From JAGXLC01 sp041686375 (lineage in GTDB: Bacteria; Bacteroidota; Bacteroidia; Bacteroidales; UBA12077), in assembly GCA_041686375.1 (NCBI GenBank), contig JAWLEB010000022.1, positions 1 to 45,928 of the forward strand: 45,928 nt of DNA, given 5' to 3'. The translations under genes and the position numbers were made by a program. This document shows, piece after piece, positions 42,880 to 45,928 of the stretch (position 1 is the first letter of the stretch; each line of letters starts with the position of its first letter). Below the pieces are notes generated by a model, which saw only the letters and a program-made list of their open reading frames with translations, had not been told where the DNA came from and did no database searches.

Positions 42880-45308
42880 CGGAGACTTTTTACCGGACTG
42901 ATAGTAGCGGCGCTATATGCCTTATAGAATACAGTAACAAAGGCAATCAATAAACTAATCACCGATGCCAGTATGAAATACCCATAATAGATATCAATTT
43001 GATAAGCAAAATTTTGCAGCCAGGATCTCATAGCGATATAAGCAACCGGCCATGCAATAGCATTAGATATCAGCACCCATTTCATAAATTCAGAAGTTAA
43101 TAAGGTAATAACGCCCATTGTAGATGACCCCATTGCTTTACGAATCCCTACCTCTTTTGTTTTTTGCTCCACCATAAAGGTAGCAAGACCAAAAAGCCCC
43201 ATACATGCTATAAAAATAGCCAGAATACTAAAGATCATAAACAAACTTTTCATCCGGTTTTCTTTTCGGTAATTGGCTTCAAATGTTTCATCTACAAAAG
43301 CATAATCAAAAGAATAATTGGGAGAATAATCGTTCAATGATTTTTTAACAAATTCAAGGGTTTCCTGATGATCCTGGGTATCCATCTTAACATAAAAAGC
43401 CCTGTAGCTTAAAGGGTCAACTGTGAAAATCAAAGGAGTTATCTCGTATTGCAACGATTGGTAGTGAAAGTTCTTCATCACACCAACAATCTTACCTTTT
43501 TTGTTATTCTCCATATCCTCCATTAGCAGCTGATCACCAACCGCCTCCCTTGAGGAGTTGTAACCCAATTCCCTGACAGCTTCTTCATTCAAAATAAAAC
43601 CTGCATTTTCCTGGGCGTTATGAAGCCGGGTAAAATTTTCTCCTGCAATAATTTCAATTCCAAGGGTAGGAATAAAATCCTTATCAACTTCACGAATAAA
43701 AATAACTTTGTTCTCACTTTCATCTTCACCATACTTTCTGAACAGCCGGTCACCAAATTGTCCTCCGCCAAAACCTGATTCTGCAGCTGATACTGACTTA
43801 ATCGATGGATTGTTAAGCAACTCATCTTTAACAGATTCCATGTTCCGGCGGATGGTTTTATTCACAGGAACCTCCACCACTTGCTCTTTATCAAATCCAA
43901 GGTCTTTGTTGATCATAAAATTCAATTGCTTATTCATGGTCAGAACAGAAACAACAAGAGCGATAGATATAGCAAACTGGAATACCACAAGAACTTTTCG
44001 GAGAAAAGCTGAACCTCCGCTACTTTTTGAATATTCAAATCGTTTCAATATGGTTGTTGGTTTAAATTTAGCAATATATAGAGAAGGGTACAAACCTGCC
44101 AATATTCCCACCAAAACAGAAAATATCAGTAAAACCAACAGAATAAGAGGATTATCCCTATACCCTATCTGTATATCTTTACCCAGAAAATTTTGGTATA
44201 AAGGCATAATTGACTCAATAATGATCATAGAAAGAAGCACAGCAATAAAGCTTAAAACAACCGATTCACTGAGGAACTGAAAAACTACTCTGCGCTTAAA
44301 TGCACCAAAAGTCTTACGCAGGCCAACTTCTTTTGCCCTGGTTAATGACTTGGCTGTGGAAAGATTGATGTAATTGATACAGGCAATAATTAACACGAGA
44401 AGAGCAATGGCGCCAGCACTATATAGCTTATTAATATCACCCGCTGGTCCGATGGAGTAATCCAATCTGGCATACAAATAAATCCGCTCCAAGGGTTGCA
44501 AATGAAAGTTCAAATGATATGAGGGCTTTACATCATCTCCCATCATCTGGCGATAAGCGGAAGACATATGTTTATCAATAAAACCAGGAAATTTAGCTTT
44601 TAAGGCCTCAATATCAGCTCCTTCTTTCAACAAAACATAGGAATATAAGTAATTAGCTATCCAACGGTTCAGGATGGATTCTCCAACAAGGCCATGCGCA
44701 GTTTGATAGGATAGTAAAATATCCGACTGCAAATGAGAATTAACAGGAAATTCCTTCATTACACCAGTAACTTTTAGTACAATGGAACTGTCTATAATTT
44801 CGGCAGGAAGGTTTTTTCCGAGAGCATCAGTAGTATTAAAATATTTAAGAGCCATCTTTTCTGTCAAAACAATACTGTTGGGCTCACTTAGCGCTGTTTT
44901 TTCATTTCCCCTAAGAAGTGAAAAAGAAAATACATCGAAAATAGAATTGTCTGCCAGGTAATATTCCTCATCAAACAGGTTTTGCTTGTAATCCTCAAAT
45001 TTACCACTCCCTTTCCAAATTCTGACATAGTCTTCAATTTCAGGGAATGAGCGAGTAAGGGTGGGTGCTATCAAATGATTTGTTTGCGGTAAATGATAGT
45101 CGTTTCCTTTCCAGTTTCCAAGACGTTCAATTCGGTATATACGATCTGATTCCCTGTGGAATTTATCATAACTCATTTCATGGTGAATGTAAAGACCGAT
45201 TAAGACAGTAGCGGATATCCCAATGGTCAGTCCCAGAATATTAACCATGGAAAGTACTTTGTGCTTCTGAATATTCCTTAATGCTGTTTTAATATAATTC
45301 TTTAACAT
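42870..45308 (-). CDS. FtsX/MacB-type ABC transporter permease
   Basis: An 812-residue membrane protein with the Bacteroidota double layout: a span near residue 20, a periplasmic MacB_PCD domain, three spans (about 285-400, including LLVLIIACINYINLSTAK), a second MacB_PCD domain, and a final three-span FtsX block starting about 690 with FGLATFMVEQKTKEVGIRKAM. RAKEVGLRKTFGA and KEVGIRKAMGSS are the two coupling-helix motifs. No ATPase domain or gene is in the window, so the ATPase comes from elsewhere. Such permeases act as mechanotransmitters for lipoprotein or peptide export and stress responses. It follows a sigma-54 promoter and lies beside the sigma-54 regulatory pair. Confidence 0.93.
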   Translation of the reverse strand: MLKNYIKTALRNIQKHKVLSMVNILGLTIGISATVLIGLYIHHEMSYDKFHRESDRIYRIERLGNWKGNDYHLPQTNHLIAPTLTRSFPEIEDYVRIWKGSGKFEDYKQNLFDEEYYLADNSIFDVFSFSLLRGNEKTALSEPNSIVLTEKMALKYFNTTDALGKNLPAEIIDSSIVLKVTGVMKEFPVNSHLQSDILLSYQTAHGLVGESILNRWIANYLYSYVLLKEGADIEALKAKFPGFIDKHMSSAYRQMMGDDVKPSYHLNFHLQPLERIYLYARLDYSIGPAGDINKLYSAGAIALLVLIIACINYINLSTAKSLTRAKEVGLRKTFGAFKRRVVFQFLSESVVLSFIAVLLSMIIIESIMPLYQNFLGKDIQIGYRDNPLILLVLLIFSVLVGILAGLYPSLYIAKFKPTTILKRFEYSKSSGGSAFLRKVLVVFQFAISIALVVSVLTMNKQLNFMINKDLGFDKEQVVEVPVNKTIRRNMESVKDELLNNPSIKSVSAAESGFGGGQFGDRLFRKYGEDESENKVIFIREVDKDFIPTLGIEIIAGENFTRLHNAQENAGFILNEEAVRELGYNSSREAVGDQLLMEDMENNKKGKIVGVMKNFHYQSLQYEITPLIFTVDPLSYRAFYVKMDTQDHQETLEFVKKSLNDYSPNYSFDYAFVDETFEANYRKENRMKSLFMIFSILAIFIACMGLFGLATFMVEQKTKEVGIRKAMGSSTMGVITLLTSEFMKWVLISNAIAWPVAYIAMRSWLQNFAYQIDIYYGYFILASVISLLIAFVTVFYKAYSAATISPVKSLRYE

Positions 45309-45342
45309 GATTCATCGTTTTATTTCAACTTGATTATAAATA

Positions 45343-45358
45343 ACCAAGACTCATACCA
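45343..45358 (-). promoter_or_regulatory. Sigma-54 (-24/-12) promoter of the FtsX/MacB permease gene
   Basis: On the minus strand the bases read TGGTATGAGTCTTGGT. The consensus TGGYAYRN4TTGCW is matched at every position except the -12 C (G here), so GG and the TTG core have the correct spacing. The predicted transcript start, about 45333, leaves a leader of about 25 bases before the ATG at 45308. It agrees with the nearby NtrC-type regulator gene. Confidence 0.65.
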
Positions 45359-45410
45359 AAACACACAATAGTCTAAATATGAGTTTACTATAAAATATTT
45401 GTGTGTTTGG
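45356..45410. repeat. Inverted repeat overlapping the -24 box
   Basis: CCAAAACACACAA (45356-45368) and TTGTGTGTTTGG (45399-45410) are inverted copies differing by one base insertion. The left arm covers the -24 GG, so a protein bound here could block or load the promoter. Confidence 0.45.
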
Positions 45411-45423
45411 GAATATACCATGT

Positions 45424-45438
45424 GTCAAAATATTTGAC
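45424..45438. promoter_or_regulatory. Candidate activator-binding palindrome upstream of the sigma-54 promoter
   Basis: GTCAAA and TTTGAC flank ATA (6-3-6). Its centre lies about 98 bases upstream of the predicted start site, within the range of enhancer sites for NtrC-family regulators. Whether the regulator at 40141 binds it is untested. Confidence 0.4.
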
Positions 45439-45589
45439 TGTAATGTAAAAAATTTTTACGTAAAGAAGATTGAAACAAAAAAACAAATTCAGAACACCGT
45501 TTTAATAATTTTAACCCACACATAAATATATCTCACAACATTCTCTTAATCAAAATATAATACTTATACAACCAGAAAGCTTTATATGA

Positions 45590-45633
45590 TTAATCCTTCT
45601 TTTTTGTCTTCCCCGACAAAAAAGAAGGATTAA
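45590..45633. terminator. 19-bp perfect hairpin after the upstream permease gene
   Basis: TTAATCCTTCTTTTTTGTC (45590-45608) pairs perfectly with 45615-45633 around a TTCCCC loop. It lies 49 bases past the stop of the truncated permease gene at the window end (minus direction), so it probably terminates that transcript and insulates the sigma-54 promoter. Confidence 0.8.
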
Positions 45634-45681
45634 GTCACCTTTGAAATATGTTTTGTTAAAAAGGGCTCCTCCTAAACTGTT

Positions 45682-45928
45682 TTATTCATACCGCAAACTA
45701 TCCACTGGATTTGTCAATGCTGCCCGGTAAGCCTGGAAGATAACACTGAAAAATCCAACTCCAAGGGCAAATAAGCCGGCATGAAGGAATACAGTAACAC
45801 CGATTTCCGTATGGTAAGCAAAATTCTGCAGCCAGTTATTCATATAGATATAGGCTAAGGGAGCAGCAATTACAAAAGAAAGGATGACCCATTTCAAAAA
45901 AGAACTGACCAGCATCTTGATGATTCCT
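45682..45928 (-). CDS. FtsX/MacB-type permease, C-terminal end only
   Basis: The last 81 residues of a second permease, entering from the right edge: GIIKMLVSSFLKWVILSF, AAPLAYIYMNNWLQNFAYH, then the last membrane spans and AYRAALTNPVDSLRYE at the end. The ending ATISPVKSLRYE of the 42870-45308 gene is closely similar, so the two are paralogs in tandem. The rest of the gene lies outside the window. Confidence 0.85.
   Translation of the reverse strand, partial: GIIKMLVSSFLKWVILSFVIAAPLAYIYMNNWLQNFAYHTEIGVTVFLHAGLFALGVGFFSVIFQAYRAALTNPVDSLRYE

Noticed and set aside
43708..44280. A 190-residue plus-strand frame inside the permease gene
   Set aside because: It is antisense to the conserved FtsX/MacB protein and shows no recognisable motif.
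1..45928. CRISPR array or prophage region
   Set aside because: No regularly spaced direct repeats, cas genes or phage structural genes were seen.

Overview
The window is AT-rich chromosomal DNA from a member of the Bacteroidota, most likely a marine or anaerobic/fermentative member of the Bacteroidia (Marinilabiliales-like). This rests on FtsX/MacB-type permeases without an ATPase, a DUF7935 protein, a SpoIIE phosphatase/SiaB/SiaC cluster, promoters with the Bacteroidota -7 element TAnnTTTG, few Shine-Dalgarno sites and several TTG/GTG starts. Pyruvate phosphate dikinase, ATP-dependent PEP carboxykinase and an indolepyruvate:ferredoxin oxidoreductase point to PEP/pyruvate-centred, partly anaerobic metabolism. 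The genus cannot be fixed from this stretch.

Layout. 1-1.8 kb: a broken carboxymuconolactone-decarboxylase gene, a small TPR protein and a tandem universal stress protein, closed by a strong hairpin. 1.9-9 kb (minus strand): a cysteate-synthase-type PLP enzyme (probably for sulfonolipids), tRNA-Arg(UCU), two tandem fused LeuC-LeuD hydro-lyases, and an ADP-ribosylglycohydrolase/cupin_5 pair. 9-12.1 kb (plus): a truncated receiver protein, then a signalling operon of TPR-SpoIIE phosphatase, SiaB-like kinase and SiaC-like phosphoprotein, apparently a phosphorylation-based partner switch. 12.4-17.9 kb (plus): ppdK, pckA, plsY.

18-22.3 kb (minus): gapN-like dehydrogenase, then folP-cdaA-mscS, which puts c-di-AMP synthesis next to an osmotic channel. 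22.4-24 kb (plus): tmk and a prohibitin-like SPFH protein. 24-27.8 kb (minus): iorA/iorB with a repeat copy between them, YjbQ and DUF7935. 27.8-28.6 kb is decayed DNA holding a frameshifted IS4-type transposase remnant. 28.7-33 kb: class I aminotransferase, lone receiver protein, second repeat copy, mltG and an MFS transporter. 33-36.1 kb (minus): ffh-folD-fkbM. 36.3-39.9 kb: glycosyltransferase 2, lipoprotein, methyltransferase and a DMSP-lyase-family cupin. 40-45.9 kb: a sigma-54 response regulator and histidine kinase facing an FtsX/MacB permease gene that has a near-consensus sigma-54 promoter, followed by the 3' end of a second such permease.

Themes. (1) PEP/pyruvate metabolism: PPDK, PEPCK, GapN and IorAB. 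(2) Signalling: the Sia-like switch, c-di-AMP, two stand-alone receivers and a sigma-54 two-component pair with a visible candidate target promoter. (3) Organosulfur chemistry: cysteate synthase and a DMSP-lyase-like cupin. (4) Light genome decay: two pseudogenes, a truncated receiver and a 90-bp dispersed repeat. All functional assignments come from reading motifs and recalled family features; no searches were run.
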